From NCBI GenBank assembly GCA_002479485.1, contig DLNM01000018.1, positions 1 through 38,835 of the forward strand: a stretch of 38,835 bases of DNA, given 5' to 3'. The stretch's first letter is position 1. Each line of letters begins with the position of its first letter. The stretch is from Firmicutes bacterium UBA7510. Lineage in GTDB: Bacteria > Bacillota > Clostridia > Tissierellales > Sedimentibacteraceae. The position numbers were made by a program, and so were the translations under genes. A model generated the notes under the pieces. The model worked only from the letters and a program-made list of their open reading frames with translations, did not search any database and had not been told where the DNA came from. This document shows, piece by piece, positions 23,842 through 32,002 of this stretch.

Positions 23842-23889
23842 TTTTACCAGGACAATTAGTTCTAGTCTTTTTTTATGACAAAAACGGGG

Positions 23890-23919
23890 GAAAGCCAGTT
23901 TTTAAGGGAACTGGCTTTC
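23890..23919. terminator. Hairpin after the endolysin
   Basis: A perfect 11-bp stem GAAAGCCAGTT / AACTGGCTTTC with an 8-base loop, 48 bases after the endolysin stop. It probably ends the late transcript together with the next hairpin, although it has no strong T-run. Confidence 0.65.
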
Positions 23920-23931
23920 ATAATTCATATG

Positions 23932-23958
23932 AACGGTGTGGGGCACCGTTATTTATTT
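23932..23958 (+). terminator. Second hairpin with T-rich tail
   Basis: A perfect 7-bp stem AACGGTG / CACCGTT with a TGGGG loop, followed by ATTTATTTT. It follows the first hairpin by 12 bases. Confidence 0.65.
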
Positions 23959-24097
23959 TGCTTGTCTACATTATATGGCATAATTTAACATTTGTCAAGA
24001 ATCTACTAGGGGTAACCTATGTCCCTTATTATTTTTGATGTCAATGTCACCATTTTGTCACCACTATTAAAGTTTTAATACATTATAAAAAATGATG

Positions 24098-24115
24098 TTA
24101 AGAAATAATTAAGAA
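24098..24115 (+). promoter_or_regulatory. Direct repeat, possible OmpR-family binding site
   Basis: TTAAGAA occurs at 24098-24104 and again at 24109-24115, exactly 11 bases apart, and a TTAATTG follows at 24131, two further 11-base steps on. Response regulators of the OmpR/PhoB family bind direct repeats with this helical phase, here just upstream of the histidine kinase promoter. Confidence 0.45.
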
Positions 24116-24134
24116 TATAGTAACCTTTTGTTAA

Positions 24135-24163
24135 TTGTAATTTTACCACTTTCAAATTATAAT
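24135..24163 (+). promoter_or_regulatory. Promoter of the sensor kinase
   Basis: TTGTAA at 24135-24140, a 17-base spacer and TATAAT at 24158-24163, 39 bases before the TTG start. It shows that the kinase gene is transcribed on the host side without help from the prophage. Confidence 0.8.
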
Positions 24164-24201
24164 AAATGATAATATAAGGAAAAAAGAAAGGTGGTTTTAA
24201 T

Positions 24202-26109
24202 TTGGCTACAAAGTTGAAAGAAATTAGTAGAAGCTTAATACTAAAGATAATTGCGTTCTTTGCTATAATTGCATGTTCATTTATTTTTATAGTTTACATG
24301 TATAGTATTAATGATATAACATATTTTGAAGCATTATTCCAGGAAGACATTATGCAAAGTAAAGAACTTAGCTATTTGTATTCAAATCCAATATATAATA
24401 TAGAAGGAATGCTTGAAAATATAGATAATGAGGTTCAATACAATAGATATAATAAATATTTTGAAAAAAATAAAGGAATTTATTATTATGCAACAGATGG
24501 TGAAGATGAAGTAAAAAATATAGGATCCAACAAGAGTTATTTTGAACAATTTCCTACATATATATATGCGGATTCATATAATTTTTATGTAAAGCCTGAT
24601 ATACCAATTTTAAGAACATATGCATCAGATGTTATTAATGTATCTATGTTTGATTATGAAACAGACTCAAAATATAAAATCTATATTGGTTTATCTAATG
24701 AGTATTTAGATCCTATATTACAGCAATGGAGTTCAGATAGAACAACGTTGATAAATACATGCTTAATAATGGGTATATCGTTTATAGTTGCACTATTAGC
24801 TTTTATCTATTTGCTGGCTGCTACTGGGAGAAAAGGTTCGGAAGATAATGTACACCTTAACTTTATAGATAATTTATATACAGATATAAATTTAGTTGCT
24901 ATTGCAATGGTTATTGGATTAGGTATATCAATTTTTTATGATTGGTACCATGGTTATGAATATTACTTTCAAAAGTATTTTATTGCTACGTTGTGCTCGG
25001 TAGTCGTAGCAATTGCATTAATACTTGGATTGTCAATTGTTAGACACATGAAAAATAAGACTTTTATAAAACATTCTTTAATTTATACCATAATACATTA
25101 CATTTGTAAGACATTTTCTGGCCTATTCATGAGTGGTCCACTGATGCTTAAGATATTATTGTTATTAATAGGTTATACATTTGCTTGTATTATTGGAACT
25201 TTAGCCTTTCCGCTTATAATATTTGTTTTAGCTGTTGGAGTGTACTTTGTTTATATAAATGTAAATAAGTTCAAGCTAATAAAGTATGGTGTAAAGAATA
25301 TTAAAGATGGCGATGTAGGCTATAAAATTTATGTTAAGGGAAAAGGCGAGTTATCAACACTTGCTAATAATGTAAACAGTATAGCTGAAGGGCTTGATGA
25401 AGCTGTCAAAAATGAAATAAAAAGTCAGAGGATGAAATCTGAATTGATAACAAATGTTTCACACGATATTAAAACTCCATTAACATCTATAATTAATTAT
25501 GTTGATTTGCTAAAAAAAGAAGGTATGGACTCAGAAAATGCTGCTAAATACCTAGATATTTTAGAGCAAAAATCTCAAAGGCTTAAGGTGCTTACAGAGG
25601 ATTTGTTTGAAGCGGCTAAAGCTTCAAGCAAAGATATGCCAGTTGAGCTTGAAAAGGTTGATATTTTTTCATTAATTCAGCAAGGATTAGCAGAACTTGA
25701 AGATAGAATTGATAAATCTGGACTTCATTTCAAAATAAATGTTCCTGATGAAAAAATCTATGTTTTAGCAGATGGCAGGCTTCTATGGAGAGTAGTAGAA
25801 AATTTATTATCAAATGTATTTAAATATGCATTAAAGGGTTCAAGAGTTTATATAGATATAAATGAAAATGGTGATGCTGAAAATAGCATTTCACTGACAA
25901 TCAAAAATATTTCGTCATATGAGTTAAATGTTGCTGTTGAAGAATTAATGGAAAGATTCAAAAGAGCAGATGAATCTAGAAGTAGTGAAGGCAGTGGACT
26001 AGGTCTAGCGATTGCTAAGGATCTTATGGAAATACAAAAAGGTAGTTTAAATATTGAAATAGATGGAGATTTATTTAAAGCTACTGTATTAATACCCAAA
26101 TTCATATAA
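24202..26109 (+). CDS. Sensor histidine kinase with multi-pass membrane domain
   Basis: A 635-residue kinase from TTG 24202 (site AAAGGTGG). There is one membrane helix near residues 12-34, then an external domain of ~155 residues. Further hydrophobic helices lie between about residues 190 and 350 (probably five), followed by a HAMP-like linker (~355-400). The phosphoacceptor H421 is in NVSHDIKTPLTSI. The ATPase N-box (RVVENLLSNVFKYAL) and G-box (SEGSGLGLAIA) are intact. Homologues of this kind normally follow a response regulator gene, but none is visible here; the upstream neighbour is the prophage. The stimulus is unknown. Confidence 0.9.
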   Translation: MATKLKEISRSLILKIIAFFAIIACSFIFIVYMYSINDITYFEALFQEDIMQSKELSYLYSNPIYNIEGMLENIDNEVQYNRYNKYFEKNKGIYYYATDGEDEVKNIGSNKSYFEQFPTYIYADSYNFYVKPDIPILRTYASDVINVSMFDYETDSKYKIYIGLSNEYLDPILQQWSSDRTTLINTCLIMGISFIVALLAFIYLLAATGRKGSEDNVHLNFIDNLYTDINLVAIAMVIGLGISIFYDWYHGYEYYFQKYFIATLCSVVVAIALILGLSIVRHMKNKTFIKHSLIYTIIHYICKTFSGLFMSGPLMLKILLLLIGYTFACIIGTLAFPLIIFVLAVGVYFVYINVNKFKLIKYGVKNIKDGDVGYKIYVKGKGELSTLANNVNSIAEGLDEAVKNEIKSQRMKSELITNVSHDIKTPLTSIINYVDLLKKEGMDSENAAKYLDILEQKSQRLKVLTEDLFEAAKASSKDMPVELEKVDIFSLIQQGLAELEDRIDKSGLHFKINVPDEKIYVLADGRLLWRVVENLLSNVFKYALKGSRVYIDINENGDAENSISLTIKNISSYELNVAVEELMERFKRADESRSSEGSGLGLAIAKDLMEIQKGSLNIEIDGDLFKATVLIPKFI

Positions 26110-26127
26110 TCAAACTCCTACCAAATT

Positions 26128-26179
26128 AACATATGCTGATTACTGTTAAATTATAAATAGTTGTCAGCATATGTTTTTT
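26128..26179 (+). terminator. Terminator after the sensor kinase
   Basis: A perfect 12-bp stem AACATATGCTGA / TCAGCATATGTT with a 24-base loop and a T-run to 26179, eighteen bases after the stop codon. Confidence 0.85.
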
Positions 26180-26222
26180 CATATAAATATAGTTTATTAA
26201 TAAAATATCAAGATAATGGTGC

Positions 26223-26250
26223 TTGTATATTAATGCTTATATGATATAAT
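26223..26250 (+). promoter_or_regulatory. Promoter of the S8-like lipoprotein
   Basis: TTGTAT at 26223-26228, a 16-base spacer and TATAAT at 26245-26250 with an extended TGA before the -10. Confidence 0.75.
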
Positions 26251-26292
26251 TAATGTAAAATAATACCAAAATAGGGGAAATAGGAGTTACTT

Positions 26293-27525
26293 ATGAAAAA
26301 AAGAAATAGCATAGTGATTTTATTAATCGTTATACTTTTACTGACAGCTTGTAGTACTAATGTAGAAAATGGGGGATATCAAGTTTCAAAGGTTATAAAA
26401 ATTGAAAGAATTCCTAATGTAGTAGATTTTACCGATATGTTTAATGGTATCAAATCATTACCGCAGAGAAACCTTAATGAAACTTTTGAAATCGATATTA
26501 GAAGTAGTGACATTTCATCAGATGATGTAATGGATAGATATGAAGATTTACTATACACAACATTTGATTCTAAAACAAAGTGGCCAAAGAATTTACCAAA
26601 TAAATTTAATCCAGAAAAGGTTATGGAGTTATATAAGGATCCTGGTCTTAATGTTCGTCAACTACATGATAAGGGTATAACAGGTAAAGGTGTTGGCATA
26701 GCTATTATAGATCAAACTCTACTTGTTGATCATGTTGAATATAAGGATAACTTAAAGTTTTACGAGGAGTACGATGTTTATAAAACCATTGATGCAAGCA
26801 TGCATGGTGCGGCTGTAGCATCAATTGCGGTAGGCAAGACAGTCGGAGTAGCTCCTGACGCAGACTTATACTATATAGCAGGGCCTTTTGGTGAAAAGGT
26901 AGATGGTAAATATGTCTTTGATTATACATATATAGCAAACTACATTGATAGATTTTTAGAAATTAATGAGGATTTACCTAAAAATAGAAAAATAAGAGTA
27001 ATTTCCATAGCAAGGGGTTGGAGTAGGTCTGAAAAAGGTTATACTGAAGTAATGGATGCTGTAAAAAGAGCTAATGAAAAAGGAGTTTTTGTTATATCAT
27101 CTTCACTAAGTGAAACAAATGGTTATAATTTCCATGGATTAGGGAAAAAACCTCTAGCTGATAGCAATGATATTAATTCGTTTGTTCCAGGCTCGTGGTG
27201 GAAGGATATGGCGGTAGAAACTCTAAAAAGGGCAAACTATGTTATGGCACCTATGGATTTTCGTTGTACAGCATCACCAACAGGACAAGAGGATTATGTT
27301 GTATATGCAGAAGGCGGATGGAGCTGGACTATTCCATACTTAGCTGGAGTTTATGCACTAGCTTGTCAGGTAAACCCTGAGATAACATATAATGAATTTT
27401 GGGAAACTTCAATTTCAACAGGAGATACAATTAAACTAAAGAATTATAACAATATAGACTACGATTTTGGCAAAATCATTAATCCATTAAAATTAATTGA
27501 AGAAGTCAGGAATAAAGATAAGTAA
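26293..27525 (+). CDS. S8 (subtilisin-like) peptidase lipoprotein
   Basis: A 410-residue surface lipoprotein. The signal peptide ends in the lipobox LLTAC, with C20 as the lipidated residue. The subtilisin-type triad is recognisable: D140 in VGIAIIDQTLL, H171 in MHGAAVASIAVG and S344 in GGWSWTIPYLAG. The serine motif departs from the usual GTSMATPHVAG, with Trp on both sides of the Ser and Tyr in place of His. The asparagine of the oxyanion hole is not in its usual AAGN context either (VISSSLSETNGYN). It may cut a special substrate or be a poor protease. It stands alone, with its own promoter and terminator. Confidence 0.85.
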   Translation: MKKRNSIVILLIVILLLTACSTNVENGGYQVSKVIKIERIPNVVDFTDMFNGIKSLPQRNLNETFEIDIRSSDISSDDVMDRYEDLLYTTFDSKTKWPKNLPNKFNPEKVMELYKDPGLNVRQLHDKGITGKGVGIAIIDQTLLVDHVEYKDNLKFYEEYDVYKTIDASMHGAAVASIAVGKTVGVAPDADLYYIAGPFGEKVDGKYVFDYTYIANYIDRFLEINEDLPKNRKIRVISIARGWSRSEKGYTEVMDAVKRANEKGVFVISSSLSETNGYNFHGLGKKPLADSNDINSFVPGSWWKDMAVETLKRANYVMAPMDFRCTASPTGQEDYVVYAEGGWSWTIPYLAGVYALACQVNPEITYNEFWETSISTGDTIKLKNYNNIDYDFGKIINPLKLIEEVRNKDK

Positions 27526-27556
27526 TGTAAATAATAATGAGGATTAACTACATAGG

Positions 27557-27589
27557 ACACAAAGGTTACTCAAAGCCTTTGTGTTTTTT
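27557..27589 (+). terminator. Terminator after the S8-like lipoprotein
   Basis: A perfect 9-bp stem ACACAAAGG / CCTTTGTGT with a 10-base loop and T-run. Confidence 0.9.
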
Positions 27590-27642
27590 GTATCTTATCT
27601 TATTTTATTTTGTCCCAATATATTTATACTTACAAAAAATAG

Positions 27643-27671
27643 TTGATACTGTATTTAAATTATTATATAAT
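27643..27671 (+). promoter_or_regulatory. Promoter of the gltX operon
   Basis: TTGATA at 27643-27648, a 17-base spacer and TATAAT at 27666-27671. The predicted transcript starts near 27678 and has a leader of about 85 bases. Confidence 0.85.
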
Positions 27672-27714
27672 ATATTGATTATTTAGATAAATTTTGTTAA
27701 TTATATATATTATA

Positions 27715-27745
27715 ATACTAATCTAAAAAACGTTAAGATTAGTAT
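27715..27745 (+). promoter_or_regulatory. Leader hairpin upstream of gltX
   Basis: A perfect 10-bp inverted repeat ATACTAATCT / AGATTAGTAT with an 11-base A-rich loop, between the promoter and the ribosome binding site. No T-box motifs are found, so it is not a tRNA-sensing leader of that class. It may bind a protein or stabilise the mRNA. Confidence 0.5.
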
Positions 27746-27764
27746 AGTATTTAGGAGGAATAAA

Positions 27765-29240
27765 ATGAGCGTAAGATTAAGATTTGCTCCAAGTCCAACA
27801 GGATATTTGCATCTTGGCAGCTTGAGAACAGCTTTATATGATTATTTATATGCAAAGGGACATGACGGAAAATATATATTAAGAATAGAAGATACAGACC
27901 AAACAAGATATGTTGAGGGAGCAATTGAAAACTTAATTGACTCACTTACATGGGCTGGTGTTATACATGATGAGGGAGTATTTGTTGAGAATGGCAAAAT
28001 AGTGCAAAAAGGTGATTTTGGGCCATATATTCAATCTGAAAGACTTGATATATACAAAAAATACATACAAATTCTTTTAGATAAGGGATATGCCTACTAC
28101 TGCTTCTGTACAAAGGAAAGGTTAGACGAGGTTAGAGACAAGCAAAGGGAAGAAGGAAAAACACCTATGTATGATAAGCACTGCCAAAGCTTATCAAAAG
28201 AAGAAGTTGAAAAAAGACTTGCAAATGGCGAGGAACATGTTATAAGACTAAAAGTTCCTGAAAGTGTAGATATATCTTGGACAGATCCAGTTAAGGGAAC
28301 TATAACAATCAATTCATCTGAGGTTGATGACCAAGTTTTAATTAAATCAGATGGATTTCCAACATATCATTTGGCAGTAGTTGTTGATGATCATTTAATG
28401 GAGATAACTCATGCTGTTAGAGGTGAAGAGTGGTTGACTTCTACACCAAAACAAAAACTACTTTATGATTACTTCGGATTTGAAATGCCTCAGTTTATAC
28501 ATTTGCCTACTGTTTTAAATAAGGATAGAAAAAAACTGTCTAAGCGTCAAGGTGATGTTGCTACATCTGACTTTAAAGATAAAGGTTACTTACCTGAGGC
28601 ACTTAATAACTACTTAGTATTAGTTGGTTGGAGTCCTAAAGATAATAAAGAGTTGCTTACAATGGATGAGCTTATTAAGGAATTTGATTTTGATAGAGTT
28701 TCTAAAACAGGCGGAATATTTGACCTTGATAAATTAAACTTTATTAATAATCACTATATTAAACAAGCTGACGCTAAAAGAATTGCAGAGATTGCAGTTC
28801 CAAGTATAGTTAAGGCTGGTCTTATGACTGAAGAGGAAGCAAAAGATAAATTTGATTGGATAGTTCTTGTAACAGATGCCTTAAAGGAAAGATTAAATTA
28901 TGTAAGTGAAATAGTTGATCATATGAATATTTTCTTTGGAGATATAGTAACATTTGAGACTCCAGAGGCTGAAGAAATAGTTAGAGCTGAACATGTTAAA
29001 GGCTTAATTGAAGCATTCATAGCTGAGCTTGAATCAATAAATGAAATAGATGAAGCATTTACAGCTAATATATTTAATGTTTTAAAAGAAAAAACCGGAG
29101 CCAAGGGTAAGAACTTGTTTATGCCTGTTAGATGTGCAGTTACAGGTCAACAACATGGACCTGATATGGGTAAAATATTGATTGCACTTGGTAAACAAAA
29201 AACTATAAATAGACTTAAAGAACTAATTACAAGACTGTAA
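27765..29240 (+). CDS. gltX: Glutamyl-tRNA synthetase
   Basis: A 491-residue class I aminoacyl-tRNA synthetase that charges tRNA-Glu (and in many Firmicutes also tRNA-Gln, for later amidation). The HIGH-type motif is HLGS at residues 16-19 after FAPSPTGYL, and the KMSKS-type motif is KLSKR at 257-261. The length is normal, and AGGAGG precedes ATG 27765. It is the first gene of the gltX-cysS-mrnC run. All are + strand with short gaps. Confidence 0.97.
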   Translation: MSVRLRFAPSPTGYLHLGSLRTALYDYLYAKGHDGKYILRIEDTDQTRYVEGAIENLIDSLTWAGVIHDEGVFVENGKIVQKGDFGPYIQSERLDIYKKYIQILLDKGYAYYCFCTKERLDEVRDKQREEGKTPMYDKHCQSLSKEEVEKRLANGEEHVIRLKVPESVDISWTDPVKGTITINSSEVDDQVLIKSDGFPTYHLAVVVDDHLMEITHAVRGEEWLTSTPKQKLLYDYFGFEMPQFIHLPTVLNKDRKKLSKRQGDVATSDFKDKGYLPEALNNYLVLVGWSPKDNKELLTMDELIKEFDFDRVSKTGGIFDLDKLNFINNHYIKQADAKRIAEIAVPSIVKAGLMTEEEAKDKFDWIVLVTDALKERLNYVSEIVDHMNIFFGDIVTFETPEAEEIVRAEHVKGLIEAFIAELESINEIDEAFTANIFNVLKEKTGAKGKNLFMPVRCAVTGQQHGPDMGKILIALGKQKTINRLKELITRL

Positions 29241-29283
29241 TTTTAGGAGTTGATAAGGGTGAAAGAAATGCATGGAGGTATAT

Positions 29284-30711
29284 ATGAAGCTATATAATTC
29301 ACTGACAAGAAAAATCGAAGAATTTGTGCCTATAGAAAAAGATAAGGTTAAAATGTATACTTGCGGTCCAACTGTCTATAATTACGCACATATAGGCAAT
29401 TTAAGAACATATATACATGAGGATATACTTCAAAAAACTTTAGAATATTTAGGCTATGATGTAAAGAGAGTTATGAATATAACAGATGTTGGACATTTAG
29501 AGTCTGATGCAGATGATGGCGAAGATAAAATGCTAAAGGGTGCATTAAGAGAAAATAAAACTGTTTGGGAAATATCACAGTTTTACACAGATGCCTTTTT
29601 TGAGGACTGCAATAAATTAAATATAAAAAAACCAGCAATTATTGGAAAAGCAACTGATTATATAGATGATTATATAAATTTCATTAAAGGGCTTGAAGAT
29701 AAAGGCTTCACATACTTTGAAAATGGTAATGTATATTTTGATATATCTAAAAAAGAAGACTATACAAAGCTTTCAGGCATGAATTTAGAAGAGCTGCAGG
29801 TTGCATTAAGAGAAGATGTAACCGAGGATGTTCATAAGAAAAATCCTCAAGATTTTGTACTTTGGTTTACTAAATCGAAATTTGAAAATCAAGCTATGAA
29901 GTGGGATTCTCCATGGGGAGTAGGTTATCCTGGATGGCATATAGAGTGCTCTGTAATTTCTCTTAAAAACTTGGGTAACCATATAGATATACATTGCGGA
30001 GGAGTTGACCATATCCCAGTACATCATACCAATGAAATAGCTCAAACAGAAAGCTATACAGGAGAAAAATGGGTTAACTATTGGTGGCATGCTGAGTTTT
30101 TAATAGAAGCTGATGGTGGCAAAATGAGCAAGTCTAAGGGTGAGTTTTTAACAGTAAGCTTACTGGAGAAAAAGGGATTAAATCCACTTGTATATAGATA
30201 TTATGTTCTTAATTCACACTACAGAAAGCAGCTTGCATTCTCTTTTGATTCATTAAAGCAAGCAGAAAGTGCATATAATAAGCTTAAAAACAGAATTAAG
30301 ACCATAAAGGATAGAAATCCTCAGGATAAAAAACATCCTCAGGATAAATTAACTAACAATATAAATAAATATAAAAACGCTTTTAGTGATTGTATATCAG
30401 ATGATTTAAATACAGCAAATGCAATAACAGTTTTATATGATGTATTAAAAGCTGATGACTTAAATGATACTGAAAAACTATATCTTGTAGAAGAATTTGA
30501 AAAAGTGCTGTCATTAGGTCTTTTATTGGAAGAGGAAATTGTTCCTCATGATGAAGACGAAGTTAAAATGATAGAAGAAATGATACAAAAAAGAACTGAT
30601 GCTAAGAAGAACAAAGATTTTAAATTAGCAGATGAAATAAGGGATGAACTTTTGAAACAAGGTATACAAATTAAAGACACAAGAGAAGGCGTTATTTGGA
30701 GTAAGATTTAA
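29284..30711 (+). CDS. cysS: Cysteinyl-tRNA synthetase
   Basis: A 475-residue class I synthetase for Cys. I choose ATG 29284 because GGAGG at 29274-29278 is correctly spaced; an in-frame ATG at 29272 overlaps that site. The zinc ligand C27 lies in YTCGPTVYN and the HIGH motif in HIGN at 36-39. The further zinc-site region is ECSVIS and HCGGVDHIPVHHTNE, and KMSKS is at 280-284. All are intact. The C-terminal anticodon-binding domain is complete (ends KDTREGVIWSKI). Confidence 0.97.
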   Translation: MKLYNSLTRKIEEFVPIEKDKVKMYTCGPTVYNYAHIGNLRTYIHEDILQKTLEYLGYDVKRVMNITDVGHLESDADDGEDKMLKGALRENKTVWEISQFYTDAFFEDCNKLNIKKPAIIGKATDYIDDYINFIKGLEDKGFTYFENGNVYFDISKKEDYTKLSGMNLEELQVALREDVTEDVHKKNPQDFVLWFTKSKFENQAMKWDSPWGVGYPGWHIECSVISLKNLGNHIDIHCGGVDHIPVHHTNEIAQTESYTGEKWVNYWWHAEFLIEADGGKMSKSKGEFLTVSLLEKKGLNPLVYRYYVLNSHYRKQLAFSFDSLKQAESAYNKLKNRIKTIKDRNPQDKKHPQDKLTNNINKYKNAFSDCISDDLNTANAITVLYDVLKADDLNDTEKLYLVEEFEKVLSLGLLLEEEIVPHDEDEVKMIEEMIQKRTDAKKNKDFKLADEIRDELLKQGIQIKDTREGVIWSKI

Positions 30712-30712
30712 A

Positions 30713-31183
30713 ATGGATAAATTCGATATTTTAAATAAAGACGAAAGCGCGAAAAAAACACTTCGCAGCGTGAAAGAAACACTTCACACACAAAATAAGC
30801 CAGAATTACATTCACCTGCACAGCTAGCCTTTGCAGGTGATGCTGTATATGAGATGTTAGTTAGGGCTTATATTGTTAAAAATTTTGATTACAACGTAAA
30901 TATAATGCATAGAGAGGCTATTAAATTTGTTAAAGCAGCCTCACAAGCTAAATTTATAAAGATTCTTGATCCTATTTTAACTGAAGAAGAAAGAAAAATA
31001 GTTAAAAGAGGAAGAAATGCAAAGATAACCTCCGCTCCTAAAAATCAGGAAATGATAGACTATAGATATGCAACAGGATTTGAGACCTTATTTGGATATT
31101 TATATTTGAGAAACGAGAGTGAAAGAATATTATTTTTATTTGATGAAATTTTAAAAATTGTATATAATGCTAATCCCTCATAA
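30713..31183 (+). CDS. mrnC: Mini-ribonuclease III
   Basis: A 156-residue RNase III-like enzyme lacking a double-stranded RNA-binding domain. In Bacillus the homologue matures 23S rRNA ends. The catalytic signature is visible at residues ~36-50 (AQLAFAGDAVYEMLV, with D43), and a second acidic site follows in FETLFGYLYL. It starts one base after the cysS stop, so the two are co-translated. The order cysS-mrnC is conserved in Firmicutes. Confidence 0.95.
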   Translation: MDKFDILNKDESAKKTLRSVKETLHTQNKPELHSPAQLAFAGDAVYEMLVRAYIVKNFDYNVNIMHREAIKFVKAASQAKFIKILDPILTEEERKIVKRGRNAKITSAPKNQEMIDYRYATGFETLFGYLYLRNESERILFLFDEILKIVYNANPS

Positions 31184-31267
31184 CAAGTGTGTAACCATGC
31201 TCTAAGGTTTTTTATAATCGGGATAAGTATTTACAGATAATTAATATTTTAAAAGGGGATGAATATA

Positions 31268-32002
31268 ATGTTTAGAGTTGCTATATGCGATGATGAGCAA
31301 ACAGTGTGTTCACGGATAGAAAAAATAATATTAGATTATCAAAAAATTAGCGCTAAAAAAATAGATATTTTAGTTTTCTTATCTGGACAGGAATTATGTA
31401 AATTTATAAAAGAAGGACAAGCTTTCGATTTAATTTTTTTAGATATTGAGCTTAATAAATTAAATGGAATAGAAGTTGGGCGGATAATTCGTGAAGAAAT
31501 AAAAGATGATATCACACAAATTGTTTATATCTCTGCAAAGAAGGATTATGCAATTGAATTATTTGAAAACAGACCACTAAATTTTTTGGTAAAGCCAATT
31601 AGTGAAGAAAAAATAATAAAGAATTTGAAAATAGCTATGGAATTTCATAAAAACGGGAATCTGTTCTTTGAGTTTTCAAGAGGAGCTGTTTTTTATAAGA
31701 TACCATACAAAGAAATTATGTACTTTGCAAGTAATGATAAAAAAATACGTGTAATTACTATTAACGAAGAGTATGAATTTTACGGAAAGTTAACTGACCT
31801 AGAAGAGCTGACAAATGACAAAGATTTTATATTAATTCATAAATCCTATTTAGTTAATTACCTTTATATTTTAGAGGCTAGATATGACAATCTTAAGCTA
31901 ACTAATAATGTAATATTGCCTATAAGCCAGACGTATAGAAAAGAAGTGAGAAACAAATTTATTATGCGTAGAAAGGTGAAAGAGCATGCTGAATTTTATT
32001 AG
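31268..32002 (+). CDS. agrA: LytTR response regulator of the agr locus (AgrA-like)
   Basis: A 244-residue regulator. The start is ATG 31268, because AAGGGG at 31253-31258 is spaced for it and abuts the ATG at 31259. The receiver domain has the acidic pair in ICDDEQ and the phosphoacceptor D59 in FLDIELNKLNGIE; residues ~140-240 form a LytTR DNA-binding domain (FYKIPYKEIMYFASNDKKIR, then FILIHKSYLVNY). It overlaps the kinase gene by 17 bases. It probably activates agr and other genes when AgrC senses the peptide. Confidence 0.88.
   Translation: MFRVAICDDEQTVCSRIEKIILDYQKISAKKIDILVFLSGQELCKFIKEGQAFDLIFLDIELNKLNGIEVGRIIREEIKDDITQIVYISAKKDYAIELFENRPLNFLVKPISEEKIIKNLKIAMEFHKNGNLFFEFSRGAVFYKIPYKEIMYFASNDKKIRVITINEEYEFYGKLTDLEELTNDKDFILIHKSYLVNYLYILEARYDNLKLTNNVILPISQTYRKEVRNKFIMRRKVKEHAEFY

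Larger units (their letters stand above)
23842..24134. other. Prophage/host junction region, non-coding
   Basis: No gene is visible in the roughly 360 bases between the endolysin and the histidine kinase. The stretch holds two hairpins (listed separately), a pair of TGTCACCA direct repeats at about 24046 and 24056, and an OmpR-type repeat at 24098-24115. The right attachment site of the prophage must lie in or near here, because the genes before it are phage and those after it are host. The core cannot be identified, because the left end is outside the window. Confidence 0.6.

Noticed and set aside
1..23950. Defective PBSX-like or gene-transfer particle
   Set aside because: All late genes look intact, terminase catalytic residues are present and the lysis genes are complete; nothing in this half shows decay. 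The missing early half is simply outside the window.
23950..24135. Identification of the attachment core
   Set aside because: The region contains short direct repeats (TGTCACCA), but without the left prophage end no pair can be matched, so no core is called.
27678..27764. T-box riboswitch before gltX
   Set aside because: The leader is only about 85 bases and has neither the T-box sequence nor a terminator/antiterminator pair; only a simple hairpin is present.
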